Source: Halobacillus kuroshimensis DSM 18393
Lineage (GTDB): Bacteria; Bacillota; Bacilli; Bacillales; Halobacillaceae
Assembly (NCBI RefSeq): GCF_000425705.1
Contig: NZ_AUDY01000013.1
Coordinates: 124,001 to 188,000 of the forward strand
Length of the DNA: 64,000 bases
Direction: 5' to 3'
The position numbers were made by a program, and so were the translations under genes. Positions 1 to 6,486 of the stretch are shown piece after piece; the first letter of the stretch is position 1; every line of letters starts with the position of its first letter. Below the pieces are notes generated by a model. It was not told the DNA's origin and ran no database searches. It worked only from the letters and a program-made list of their open reading frames with translations.

Positions 1-108
1 TGTTTTGCATAAACAAAGCAGACGAGAACAGGAAAAACTCTTTTCGAAAGGATGAGGAGCAATGATATAATAATAGGAGATTCGACACAGGCCGGGAGAA
101 GGATGTAC

Positions 109-744
109 ATGAAACGACTACTAAGAAAACCAAAGCGCACACTCTATGAATTGTTGATGGTCGGCCTTGCCGCGCTGTCCATTGCCACCATATGGCAGCA
201 GACAGGCTACAACAGTGTTATAGTCTGGTCCACGTGGTCGATTTTTTTCCTCGACTTTCTTTATCGATTAATAACCAGTGAAAAGAAGTGGGAGTTCATC
301 AAGAAAAACCCCTTCATCGTTATAGCTACTGTTCCGCTGGATGCAGTCTTCCAAGTGGCACGGGTCGCCCGGATTCTCCACCTGCTCCGCCTGAAATCAA
401 TGACGAAGTACTATACCATGCCTTTTATCCGCTTCCTAAAGCGTCAGCACCTTTCAGGAGTACTTGGAATCACCTTCCTTCTCATCTTCCTGCTGATTAT
501 CCCTCTAAACTTGTACGAAAAGGAGCTGGAAACCTACGCGGATGCGATGCAGAGCGCTATCCTCTCGCTCACTTTTTTCGGAAGGTCTGGATTCGAACCG
601 GAGACAGCTGCCGGTCATACCATCATCGTCATCTTCACTATCCTCGGTGTCATCATTCACGGATTAATCATCAGCACCGCTGTCGATTACATCATGCAGA
701 TCCCATTCATCCAAAACATCAAACAGAAGTTCACCAGCAAATAA
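109..744 (+). CDS. Voltage-gated-channel-like membrane protein with atypical pore loop
   Basis: Predicted 211-residue membrane protein with the layout of a six-segment cation channel: hydrophobic segments near residues 14-32, 38-54, 66-80, 116-134 and 170-195, and an S4-like stretch near 84-94 (VARVARILHLLR) with regularly spaced basic residues. The loop before the last helix aligns with the potassium-channel pore, but the position of the TVGYGD filter reads TFFGRSG (155-161), so potassium selectivity cannot be assumed. The frame is open back to position 52. I chose ATG 109 because GGGAGAAGG lies about 6 bases upstream; ATG 103 is possible. A terminator follows the gene. The ion and the gating stimulus are unknown. 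Confidence 0.75.
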   Translation: MKRLLRKPKRTLYELLMVGLAALSIATIWQQTGYNSVIVWSTWSIFFLDFLYRLITSEKKWEFIKKNPFIVIATVPLDAVFQVARVARILHLLRLKSMTKYYTMPFIRFLKRQHLSGVLGITFLLIFLLIIPLNLYEKELETYADAMQSAILSLTFFGRSGFEPETAAGHTIIVIFTILGVIIHGLIISTAVDYIMQIPFIQNIKQKFTSK

Positions 745-839
745 ACTGCGGGCGGTCAGCCGCTCGTTCCTGTCTGTTAAGCATTTGCCGGCTATGGTGC
801 TTTCCGCATGAAGAGTTTGCGGTGCGCGGGAACATCTTA

Positions 840-878
840 AAAGGGAAGGTCTTCTATTTCACAGGAGAGCTTCCCTTT
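840..878 (+). terminator. Rho-independent terminator of the channel-like gene
   Basis: The arms AAAGGGAAG and CTTCCCTTT pair perfectly across a loop of about 21 bases in which TCT and AGA can also pair. It lies about 95 bases after the stop codon. The U-run is weak. Confidence 0.55.
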
Positions 879-931
879 GTGTCGTTCTAAGCAAAAAACT
901 TACATGCTGAAGAGTCCAGTGTGCGATGGGC

Positions 932-957
932 GTTTAAGGGATGGCAGAAAAAGGAAT
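932..957 (+). promoter_or_regulatory. Candidate sigma-B promoter
   Basis: GTTTAA at 932-937 and AGGAAT at 952-957, 14 bases apart. The general-stress sigma-B consensus is GTTTAA-N12-15-GGGWAT, so only one base differs. It lies 42 bases before the small hydrophilic gene at 999. Two more promoters of this type lie at 3298 and 3829. Confidence 0.5.
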
Positions 958-998
958 AGAAAAGCAGACTACTATCATCGATGGAGGTGGACAGCTGT

Positions 999-1214
999 AT
1001 GGCTGAAAAGAACAAAAAACAGAACAACCGTCTGGCAGAGGATGATCAGAGCTTCAAGGAAAAGCTGGAGAAAGAAAAATTGATAGATAATGTCCCTGAC
1101 GAAGAAATGCGTCAAAAACTCGCTCACGACGAAAAGAAACATAAAAAATCCAAGAACGACTCACTTACGGAAGAAGAATTCGATGAGGACATGAAGCCTG
1201 ACCAGAAGGACTAG
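999..1214 (+). CDS. Small charged hypothetical protein, stress-like
   Basis: A 71-residue protein made almost wholly of Lys, Glu, Asp, Asn and Gln, with no hydrophobic segment and no recognised domain. It is probably soluble and partly disordered. An upstream in-frame ATG lies at 981, but the ribosome site GGAGGTGG (983-990) lies inside that extension, so ATG 999 with 8-base spacing is the better start. The sigma-B-like promoter at 932 suggests general stress induction. I do not know its function. Confidence 0.65.
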   Translation: MAEKNKKQNNRLAEDDQSFKEKLEKEKLIDNVPDEEMRQKLAHDEKKHKKSKNDSLTEEEFDEDMKPDQKD

Positions 1215-1317
1215 GTTTATTTTTCAATAAGCTGGGGAATGCTTATTTATGTACCGACGCCGCTGTTCAATCTGTAAATCAAACACACATCATGGTAGAC
1301 GATACTCAAAACGATAT

Positions 1318-1346
1318 TTGACATACATCAACTTCTAATCTATACT
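1318..1346 (+). promoter_or_regulatory. Strong sigma-A promoter of an orphan transcript
   Basis: A perfect TTGACA (1318-1323) is separated by exactly 17 bases from TATACT (1341-1346). It is among the best housekeeping promoter matches in the window, yet no ordinary gene lies between it and the terminator at 1617-1650. Confidence 0.75.
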
Positions 1347-1398
1347 AGGTATTGATGCTCGTTAAAAGAGCAATTCGGAAAAAGAAAGAGTGATTTGT

Positions 1399-1579
1399 AT
1401 GAGACTGGCATTCTGCTACGTTTTGATACGACTTAATCACACTGGATCAGCTTCGGAGCTGTAAGGATGCAATAGAGGTAGGGATTGCGTCGTTTAAGTT
1501 GCTTAAAAACTACCATGTAGAATTAAACAACCGCGGCAATACCGTGGATGAATCGATCCACGAAGACTTGTTTATCTAA
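1399..1579 (+). pseudogene. Possible small gene split by a +1 frameshift
   Basis: ATG 1399 opens a 21-codon frame ending at 1464. The next frame is open without a start from 1427 to a TAA at 1577-1579 and reads like a real protein (for example KDAIEVGIASFKLLKNYH). Joining the two in the overlap near 1427-1464 would give a product of about 60 residues. This could be a frameshifted pseudogene, a programmed frameshift or chance. The ribosome site before 1399 is weak (AAAGAAAGAG). I do not recognise the family. Confidence 0.3.
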
Positions 1580-1616
1580 CACAAGGTGAAAAACTTCAGA
1601 TATTTTCCGAAAGTAC

Positions 1617-1650
1617 AAAAGCGCACCGGGCTATTCCCCGGTGCGCTTTT
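1617..1650 (+). terminator. Strong Rho-independent terminator
   Basis: A perfect 10-bp stem, GCGCACCGGG and CCCGGTGCGC, closes a six-base loop and is followed by TTTTT; flanking A and T runs extend the pairing. Confidence 0.85.
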
Positions 1651-1718
1651 TCCATAGGAGTACGTTTAACCTTTTTTCTCTCATGGTAATATAGCCATAG
1701 AGGGAAGGAGTTTTGATG

Positions 1719-2114
1719 ATGAACGACTACTTAAGCCGTATAGAGCCTGAAGAAGTGCGCTTTTTTATGGATGTTTCAGAATTTAAATCGATCGTATTGG
1801 AAATGCTTGGTGAAGCACGGCACATTGTGCAGGTGGAAGTGAGCTATGAGATTGTGGAAAATCCCGGCACATCTCCCTTGATTCGTCCCATGATCCAATT
1901 GACGGAAATCAGCCGCTTTACAGAAGAAGACCGCCACAAGGTTCTGCAGTCCGGCTTCTCTATTGATCGTGAGCCTTTTGATAACGGGGATTATGCGATG
2001 GAACAGATTTTTGGAACAGAATACACGATTGCTCATGCTGAAGAGGATGATGACGGCGCTTTTTTCACCATAGAAATGCCTTATCGATATTATTCTGCAT
2101 TGGCAAATCCATAA
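1719..2114 (+). CDS. Hypothetical protein
   Basis: A soluble acidic protein of about 131 residues with no signal peptide or membrane segment and no domain I recognise. The ribosome site AAGGAG (1705-1710) lies 8 bases before ATG 1719 and 5 before the adjacent ATG 1716, so either may be used. A terminator follows directly. The gene converges on the YwbE-family gene, with repeat copy A between them. Confidence 0.65.
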   Translation: MNDYLSRIEPEEVRFFMDVSEFKSIVLEMLGEARHIVQVEVSYEIVENPGTSPLIRPMIQLTEISRFTEEDRHKVLQSGFSIDREPFDNGDYAMEQIFGTEYTIAHAEEDDDGAFFTIEMPYRYYSALANP

Positions 2115-2143
2115 AAAAGGTGCCGTCTATAAACGGCACCTTT
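2115..2143 (+). terminator. Terminator bracketing repeat copy A, left
   Basis: AAAAGGTGCCGT pairs with ACGGCACCTTT across a six-base loop, starting at the stop codon of the preceding gene. It is nearly the same sequence as the hairpin at 2711-2740 on the other side of the repeat. Confidence 0.8.
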
Positions 2144-2710
2144 CTGCTTGTATAGAAACCCCAGTTTCTTTACAAGCTTCTTTCTTTCTTACCGCCAGGA
2201 GCGAAAGCCCCTTCCCTTTCCGCGGACGAGCGCCCGAGCTTCCTCGCAAAAACCACACTCGGCGATCTCGGACCACTCGCTCTTCCGCAGGAGTGGAAGG
2301 GGCACCGCTCCTTGGGAGTTCTTTAACATCGAAAAAGACTCTCCTTCACCCAGCTCACCCTTGCTGGATGGAGGACAATCTTTTCCATATTCCGGCCGAC
2401 AGCCTTCATCAGCGCCTGTTCTTTCCCTTTTTCTTTTCCACGCAAGCGGCCATAGCGCAGCCCATGCCGTTCTTTTTAATCTGCGGAGGGCACACACTCT
2501 CTCCTCTATATTCTAACGTCGGCACGAGGAGCGTTCGGTGGTGATGCCTGCGGGAACAGCACGGACCGAAGATCCACTTGGGCAGATGATCTTCCTGACC
2601 AAGTCAGCTGAGGGCGTGCCCGCGGCATTCATCCACCAATAAGCGGAATGTGACGCTTTACACGACAAAGGGACAACTCTAACTGGTTAACGCAGGCTTT
2701 TTCTACAGCC
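2144..2710 (+). repeat. Dispersed intergenic repeat, copy A (MITE-like)
   Basis: About 565 bp, related along most of its length to copies at 19391-19819, 49228-49645 and 61180-61643 and to the relic at 51926-52055. One end is a hairpin, GCTTGTATAGAAAC pairing with GTTTCTTTACAAGC (2146-2177). The other ends in CTTTTTCTACAGCC. Read inward, the two ends share an imperfect inverted repeat of the type GCTTGTAGAGAAA and GCTGTAGAAAAA. No transposase is present. Reading frames inside it (for example 2189-2497, minus) recur only because the DNA recurs. Confidence 0.8.
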
Positions 2711-2740
2711 AAAAGGTGCCGTCTTTTAGACGGCACCTTT
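2711..2740 (-). terminator. Terminator bracketing repeat copy A, right
   Basis: AAAAGGTGCCGT and ACGGCACCTTT form a hairpin downstream of the minus-strand YwbE-family gene. Stem and 3-prime flank (CTGTTTGT versus CTGCTTGT) are near-identical to 2115-2150. Confidence 0.8.
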
Positions 2741-2755
2741 CTGTTTGTCAGCTTT

Positions 2756-2950
2756 TTATTCGTGTATATGCTTGACTCTTCCAACCTGCCCATCCTGCAG
2801 ACGCACTTTAATGCCGTGCGGATGAGACGGAGATTTAGTAAGAATGTCCTTCACTTTCCCTCTTGTCAGCTTCCCTGTCCGCTGATCCTGCTTCAAAACG
2901 ATATCCACCTCTGCTCCAGTCTGAATATCACTGCGTTTTTGTCCACTCAT
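2756..2950 (-). CDS. ywbE: YwbE family protein
   Basis: A 64-residue protein matching the YwbE family, a small conserved protein of unknown function. The family's signature is visible: KQDQRTGKLTRGKVKDILT followed by SPSHPHGIKVRL and DGQVGRV, probably a small beta-barrel fold. The frame extends to 2983, but ATG 2950 has AAGGAAGG at suitable spacing and matches the usual family length. It stands alone between repeat copy A and the DUF2188 genes. Confidence 0.85.
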   Translation of the reverse strand: MSGQKRSDIQTGAEVDIVLKQDQRTGKLTRGKVKDILTKSPSHPHGIKVRLQDGQVGRVKHIHE

Positions 2951-3018
2951 CGGAATCCTTCCTTCCATCTGACCATTATCCATTTATCTTACCACAGGCC
3001 TTGGAAAGAAAACATAGC

Positions 3019-3044
3019 AAAAGCACCCGGATCCGGGTGCTTTT
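3019..3044 (-). terminator. Terminator of the first DUF2188 gene
   Basis: A perfect hairpin, AAAAGCACCCGG with CCGGGTGCTTTT, a few bases after the stop codon of the gene at 3051. Confidence 0.85.
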
Positions 3045-3050
3045 CACTGA

Positions 3051-3263
3051 TCAGCTGGAATAATTGTATTGATTCTGAATGGTCCCTTTTTCCGTATGAA
3101 TGATGGCTGACGTCCCTTTGTTCTGTGCAATCTCCTTCGCACGATCAATCGCATCCTGCTTGTTCTCATAGATTTTCGTCGGTTGTTCGGCTCCTTCTGC
3201 CTTGACAGCCCAGCCGTCCTCATGAGGAACAACGTGTTCTGCCTGGTTCTTAGATTCAGCCAC
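3051..3263 (-). CDS. DUF2188 domain protein
   Basis: A 70-residue hydrophilic protein that is essentially one DUF2188 domain: a HVVPHEDGWAVKAEGAE strand region, then a helix of the type NKQDAIDRAKEIAQNKGT and a final IIH strand. The start is GTG 3263 behind AAAGGAGG. The neighbour at 3337-3795 carries a second copy, so the pair looks like a local duplication. The sigma-B-like promoter at 3298-3323 suggests stress induction. The molecular function of the family is unknown. Confidence 0.85.
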   Translation of the reverse strand: MAESKNQAEHVVPHEDGWAVKAEGAEQPTKIYENKQDAIDRAKEIAQNKGTSAIIHTEKGTIQNQYNYSS

Positions 3264-3297
3264 TATGAATTCCTCCTTTATATAATGTATAAAAACA

Positions 3298-3323
3298 ATA
3301 TCCTGTTTCCACCCATTTTAAAC
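3298..3323 (-). promoter_or_regulatory. Candidate sigma-B promoter
   Basis: On the minus strand GTTTAA (3318-3323) and GGATAT (3298-3303) are 14 bases apart, 35 bases before the GTG start of the DUF2188 gene. One base differs from the sigma-B consensus. Confidence 0.55.
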
Positions 3324-3336
3324 ATAAAATTCCATC

Positions 3337-3795
3337 TCAAAAAGATTGTTTATTCTGAATGGACCCGTCTTTCTTATGAATAATCACCTGAGTCCCTTTA
3401 TTTTCAGCGATTTCTTTTGCACGACTGACTGCTTCTTGTTTGGTTTCGTAAACATTGGACGGCTTTTCTGCATCCTCCGCTTTGACAGCCCATCCCTGCT
3501 CGTGAGAAAGGACATGTTCGCCTTTGTCCATCAATTCCGGACGCGATTCTGACTCCCCATCCTGATCTTCTCCCCTGCTCCTCAGTGCCTTGTCACTCAT
3601 CTGCTTCACTTTTTTCCGTTCTTCCTCGCCCGCATGGCTGCTCCATTCCTTCGCCTGTTCAATGGCAATCGGAATGGCTCTTCCTTCCTCATACCCTTCA
3701 TCCAGCATAGCATTGGCGATGTCTATGGCCTTTTTCCGGACAGCTGCATTCAGATTCTTCAATGAACTTGGGTAATCGTCGTTATCCCATGGCAT
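3337..3795 (-). CDS. DUF2188 protein with extra N-terminal helical domain
   Basis: A 152-residue hydrophilic protein. Residues 1-65 form a helical region beginning MPWDNDDYPSSLKNL and containing AIPIAIEQAKEW, as in small ChaB-like or stress proteins. A charged linker follows, and the last 60 residues are a DUF2188 domain (HVLSHEQGWAVKAEDAE, then KQEAVSRAKEIAENKGT) closely resembling the 70-residue neighbour. ATG 3795 is preferred over the upstream ATG 3810 because GGAGGGG lies just before it. A sigma-B-like promoter lies at 3829-3854. Confidence 0.8.
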   Translation of the reverse strand: MPWDNDDYPSSLKNLNAAVRKKAIDIANAMLDEGYEEGRAIPIAIEQAKEWSSHAGEEERKKVKQMSDKALRSRGEDQDGESESRPELMDKGEHVLSHEQGWAVKAEDAEKPSNVYETKQEAVSRAKEIAENKGTQVIIHKKDGSIQNKQSF

Positions 3796-3828
3796 CCTTG
3801 ACCCCTCCATTTCCTTGTTTATTCCTTT

Positions 3829-3854
3829 ATTCCCTTCAAGCCCTATCCTTTAAC
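3829..3854 (-). promoter_or_regulatory. Candidate sigma-B promoter
   Basis: On the minus strand GTTAAA (3849-3854) and a perfect GGGAAT (3829-3834) are 14 bases apart, 34 bases before the start at 3795. Confidence 0.55.
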
Positions 3855-3878
3855 CCTTTGCTGTAATGGATTCTTAAA

Positions 3879-3907
3879 TTGAAAGCGGCCTTAAAATAGG
3901 CTACGAT
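3879..3907 (+). promoter_or_regulatory. Promoter of the 5-oxoprolinase operon
   Basis: TTGAAA (3879-3884) and TACGAT (3902-3907) are 17 bases apart. A small inverted repeat, GTAAGG and CCTTAC (3913-3933), covers the expected transcription start and could be an operator. No regulator gene accompanies the operon here. Confidence 0.6.
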
Positions 3908-3965
3908 AAGAGGTAAGGATTTTTCAGCCTTACGACAAAACTCAAGGAATAAAGGAGGTTATTGT

Positions 3966-4685
3966 ATGGATTGGTCCCTGCATCCCTTAGGTGATCAGGC
4001 GGTGTTGATTGAATTCGGAAACGAAATCAGTGAAGAAATCAATCAGACTGTGCAGGCGGCAGCGAGCAGCCTCGACGAATGGCAGCCGGAATGGATGATC
4101 GAGTACATCCCCGCTTTTACGACGGTGACGCTTTTTTATGATCCTCTTTACATAGCCAATCATAAAACCTCACGGAACCAGCTCCCCTACGATTGGGTTC
4201 ACCATCAGGTATCTCAATTTTTGTCCACTTTAACAATCAAGGAATCCGGGTCTGCCCGGACGGTGGAAATCCCTGTCTGTTACGGTGGCGAGCTCGGCCC
4301 GGATCTGTCTTATGTGGCTGAGAAGAATGGGTTGACAGAAGAAGAAGTCATTGAAAAACATATGAACGGAGACTACTTGGTTTATATGATCGGTTTTGCA
4401 CCCGGTTTCCCCTATATCGGCGGTATGGACCCAGCCATTGCAACACCCAGGAGAAAAGATCCTCGTTTGAAGATCCCATCCGGTACGGTCGGAATAGCCG
4501 GCGCCCAGACAGGCGTCTATCCTTTGGAAACACCAGGAGGATGGCAGTTGATCGGTCGAACACCATCAAAGATGTTTGATCCATCAAACGAAGAATCTCC
4601 CACTCTTCTACAGGCGGGAGACCGGATCCAATTTAAAAGGATTACCCAAGAAGAGTATGAAAACCTGAAGGAGGGCGGAGAATGA
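3966..4685 (+). CDS. pxpB: 5-oxoprolinase subunit PxpB
   Basis: A 239-residue PxpB/KipI protein. With PxpC and PxpA it forms the ATP-dependent enzyme that opens 5-oxoproline (pyroglutamate) to glutamate. The family hallmark FAPGFPYIGGMDP is near residues 138-150, followed by PRRKDPRLKIPSGTVGIAG. The start has a clear AAAGGAGG site. It is the first gene of the operon and overlaps pxpC by 4 bases (ATGA), so the subunits are likely co-translated. In Bacillus subtilis the homologue was first described as a histidine kinase inhibitor (KipI). Confidence 0.93.
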   Translation: MDWSLHPLGDQAVLIEFGNEISEEINQTVQAAASSLDEWQPEWMIEYIPAFTTVTLFYDPLYIANHKTSRNQLPYDWVHHQVSQFLSTLTIKESGSARTVEIPVCYGGELGPDLSYVAEKNGLTEEEVIEKHMNGDYLVYMIGFAPGFPYIGGMDPAIATPRRKDPRLKIPSGTVGIAGAQTGVYPLETPGGWQLIGRTPSKMFDPSNEESPTLLQAGDRIQFKRITQEEYENLKEGGE

Positions 4686-5683
4686 TACATGTATTGAAAC
4701 CCGGACTCCTTACGACCATTCAGGACTTTGGCAGGTACGGACATCAAAAGCACGGCGTCATTGCCAGCGGAGTGATGGATCAGGAAGCTTACCGGATTGC
4801 CAATCTTCTGGTTGGCAATGAACAGCACGCCCCTGTTCTTGAAGTTACGTTAATGGGCCCTGTACTGGAATTCCAGCAGGACGTCTGCCTATCCATCTGC
4901 GGCGGCGATTTGACTCCGATGGTTAACGGAGAACGTGTAGGGACATGGAAACCTCTTTACATAAAACAAGGCAGTGAACTTCGTTTCGGAAAACCGAAAA
5001 CCGGCTTCCGTGCCTATTTGGCTGTGGCAGGCGGATTTGATATCCCTCTTACAATGAACAGCGCATCGACTTATATCCGCGCGGGTATCGGCGGACATCA
5101 AGGACGACCGCTCGAGAAAGGGGATGTTCTTGAACCTTCTGATTTTTCTCACCTCTCCAATCGTGTGATGGAGCAGCTGAAAGCAGACACCGGCGACTCC
5201 AGCTTCCATGAGGCTTCCTGGTACGTCGGACATGACTTCAACCACAATGGATATACAAAGGATCCAATCCGGATTATGCCGGGGCGGGAATATGATTGGT
5301 TTGATGAAGAAAGCCGGGGCCGCTTGACGAGTGAGACATTCAACATTAATTCCAAGTCGGACCGGATGGGCTATCGGTTGACCGGGTGTCGGTTATCGGC
5401 TGTGGAAGAACGTGATCTTCTCTCAGAGGCTGTAACCTTCGGGACCATCCAGGTGCCTGCCGAGGGAAATCCGATTATTCTTCTCGCAGACCGTCAGACG
5501 ACCGGCGGCTATCCAAAAATCGCACAAGTCGCTTCTGTCGATCTTCCAAGGCTTGCACAGATGCGTCCTGGAGAATCCTTTTCGTTTACGATGATCACTC
5601 ATGAGGAAGCTCAGCGGTTGTATCTGCAGCAGGAGAAGGATATTAAGCTGTTAGCGCGGGGCATTGAAATGAAATTAAAATAA
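4682..5683 (+). CDS. pxpC: 5-oxoprolinase subunit PxpC
   Basis: A 333-residue PxpC/KipA (biotin-dependent carboxyltransferase-like) protein, partner of PxpB. Family motifs visible are LTTIQDFGRYGHQKHGVIASG near the N terminus, LEVTLMGP, FRAYLAVAGGFD in the middle and RQTTGGYPKIAQV near the C terminus. Length is normal for the family. The start overlaps the pxpB stop, and pxpA follows after 12 bases. Confidence 0.93.
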   Translation: MIHVLKPGLLTTIQDFGRYGHQKHGVIASGVMDQEAYRIANLLVGNEQHAPVLEVTLMGPVLEFQQDVCLSICGGDLTPMVNGERVGTWKPLYIKQGSELRFGKPKTGFRAYLAVAGGFDIPLTMNSASTYIRAGIGGHQGRPLEKGDVLEPSDFSHLSNRVMEQLKADTGDSSFHEASWYVGHDFNHNGYTKDPIRIMPGREYDWFDEESRGRLTSETFNINSKSDRMGYRLTGCRLSAVEERDLLSEAVTFGTIQVPAEGNPIILLADRQTTGGYPKIAQVASVDLPRLAQMRPGESFSFTMITHEEAQRLYLQQEKDIKLLARGIEMKLK

Positions 5684-5695
5684 GGGGGAATACGC

Positions 5696-6469
5696 ATGTA
5701 CGTTGTTGATTTGAACTGTGATATGGGAGAAAGCTTCGGGTCCTACACAATCGGACGGGACGAAGAAATGATGAACTATGTGACTTCCGTAAATATCGCC
5801 TGCGGCTATCACGCTGGTGATCCATCCATTATGAAGAAAACTGTACGCATGGCCATCCAGTATGGTGTAGGAATCGGTGCACACCCGGGCCTTCCGGATT
5901 TGGCTGGTTTCGGCCGCCGACCGATGGAGATTTCACCAGAAGAAGCGTATGATATGGTCGTTTACCAGGTCGGTGCGCTTCAAGGGTTTGTCCAGGCGGA
6001 AGGCGGTCAGCTCCAGCACGTCAAACCACATGGCGCCCTTTTCAACATGGCCGCTAAAAACCGCCCGTTGGCTGACGCTGTTGCCAAAGCAGTTTATGAC
6101 GTGGATGCCTCACTCATCCTGTTTGGGCTGGCTGGCAGTGAATTAATCCACGCAGGTAAGGCTGTCGGATTAAAAACAGCAAGTGAAGTCTTTTCTGACC
6201 GTACCTATCAGCAGGATGGCTCTCTCACTTCACGCCGGGAACCGAATGCTCTGATTACCGATCATGAAGAAGCGGTTAATCAGGTGATTCGTATGGTCAA
6301 AGAAAGAAAAGTATCAACGCTTCAAGATGTCGATATCGATATCGATGCAGAAACGATTTGTATCCACGGAGACGGCGCAAGCGCTGTTGACTTCGCAAAA
6401 TACATACGGGAGGCTTTCAAGGAATCAGGCATCCAGCTTGAAGCTATTGGATCGGTCTTATCACGGTAA
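5696..6469 (+). CDS. pxpA: 5-oxoprolinase subunit PxpA (LamB/YcsF family)
   Basis: A 257-residue LamB/YcsF-family protein, the third 5-oxoprolinase subunit. It begins [12 protein letters not shown] and contains [26 protein letters not shown] and [10 protein letters not shown], all diagnostic; conserved Asp and His residues in these motifs are likely catalytic or metal ligands. The site AAGGGGGA precedes ATG 5696. The next gene starts 17 bases downstream. Confidence 0.93.
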   Translation: MYVVDLNCDMGESFGSYTIGRDEEMMNYVTSVNIACGYHAGDPSIMKKTVRMAIQYGVGIGAHPGLPDLAGFGRRPMEISPEEAYDMVVYQVGALQGFVQAEGGQLQHVKPHGALFNMAAKNRPLADAVAKAVYDVDASLILFGLAGSELIHAGKAVGLKTASEVFSDRTYQQDGSLTSRREPNALITDHEEAVNQVIRMVKERKVSTLQDVDIDIDAETICIHGDGASAVDFAKYIREAFKESGIQLEAIGSVLSR

Positions 6470-6486
6470 GTAGAAAGGAGAACAAC

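Larger units (their letters stand above)
1353..1650 (+). ncRNA. Candidate orphan transcript of about 300 nt, small RNA or small mRNA
   Basis: The interval is bounded by a near-consensus promoter (1318-1346) and a very strong terminator (1617-1650), so a discrete RNA of about 300 nt is expected. I found no hallmark of tmRNA, 6S RNA, RNase P RNA or SRP RNA. It could be a regulatory RNA, or the remains of an mRNA for a small protein (next entry). The 3-prime end is well supported; the nature of the RNA is not. Confidence 0.4.

Noticed and set aside
288-890. 200-residue frame overlapping the channel-like gene
   Set aside because: Shadow frame in another phase. The real gene shows clear membrane segments and a ribosome site; this one is low-complexity and crosses the terminator.
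1353-1650. tmRNA, 6S RNA, RNase P RNA or SRP RNA in the orphan transcript
   Set aside because: None of their conserved sequence blocks is present.
2189-2497. Recurring open frames inside the repeats (also 19435-19821, 49304-49600, 61217-61657) giving similar proteins with KRTAWAALWPLAWKRK
   Set aside because: They have no ribosome sites, differ in length and ends between copies, and recur because the DNA repeats. Rejected as genes, though a real protein cannot be fully excluded.
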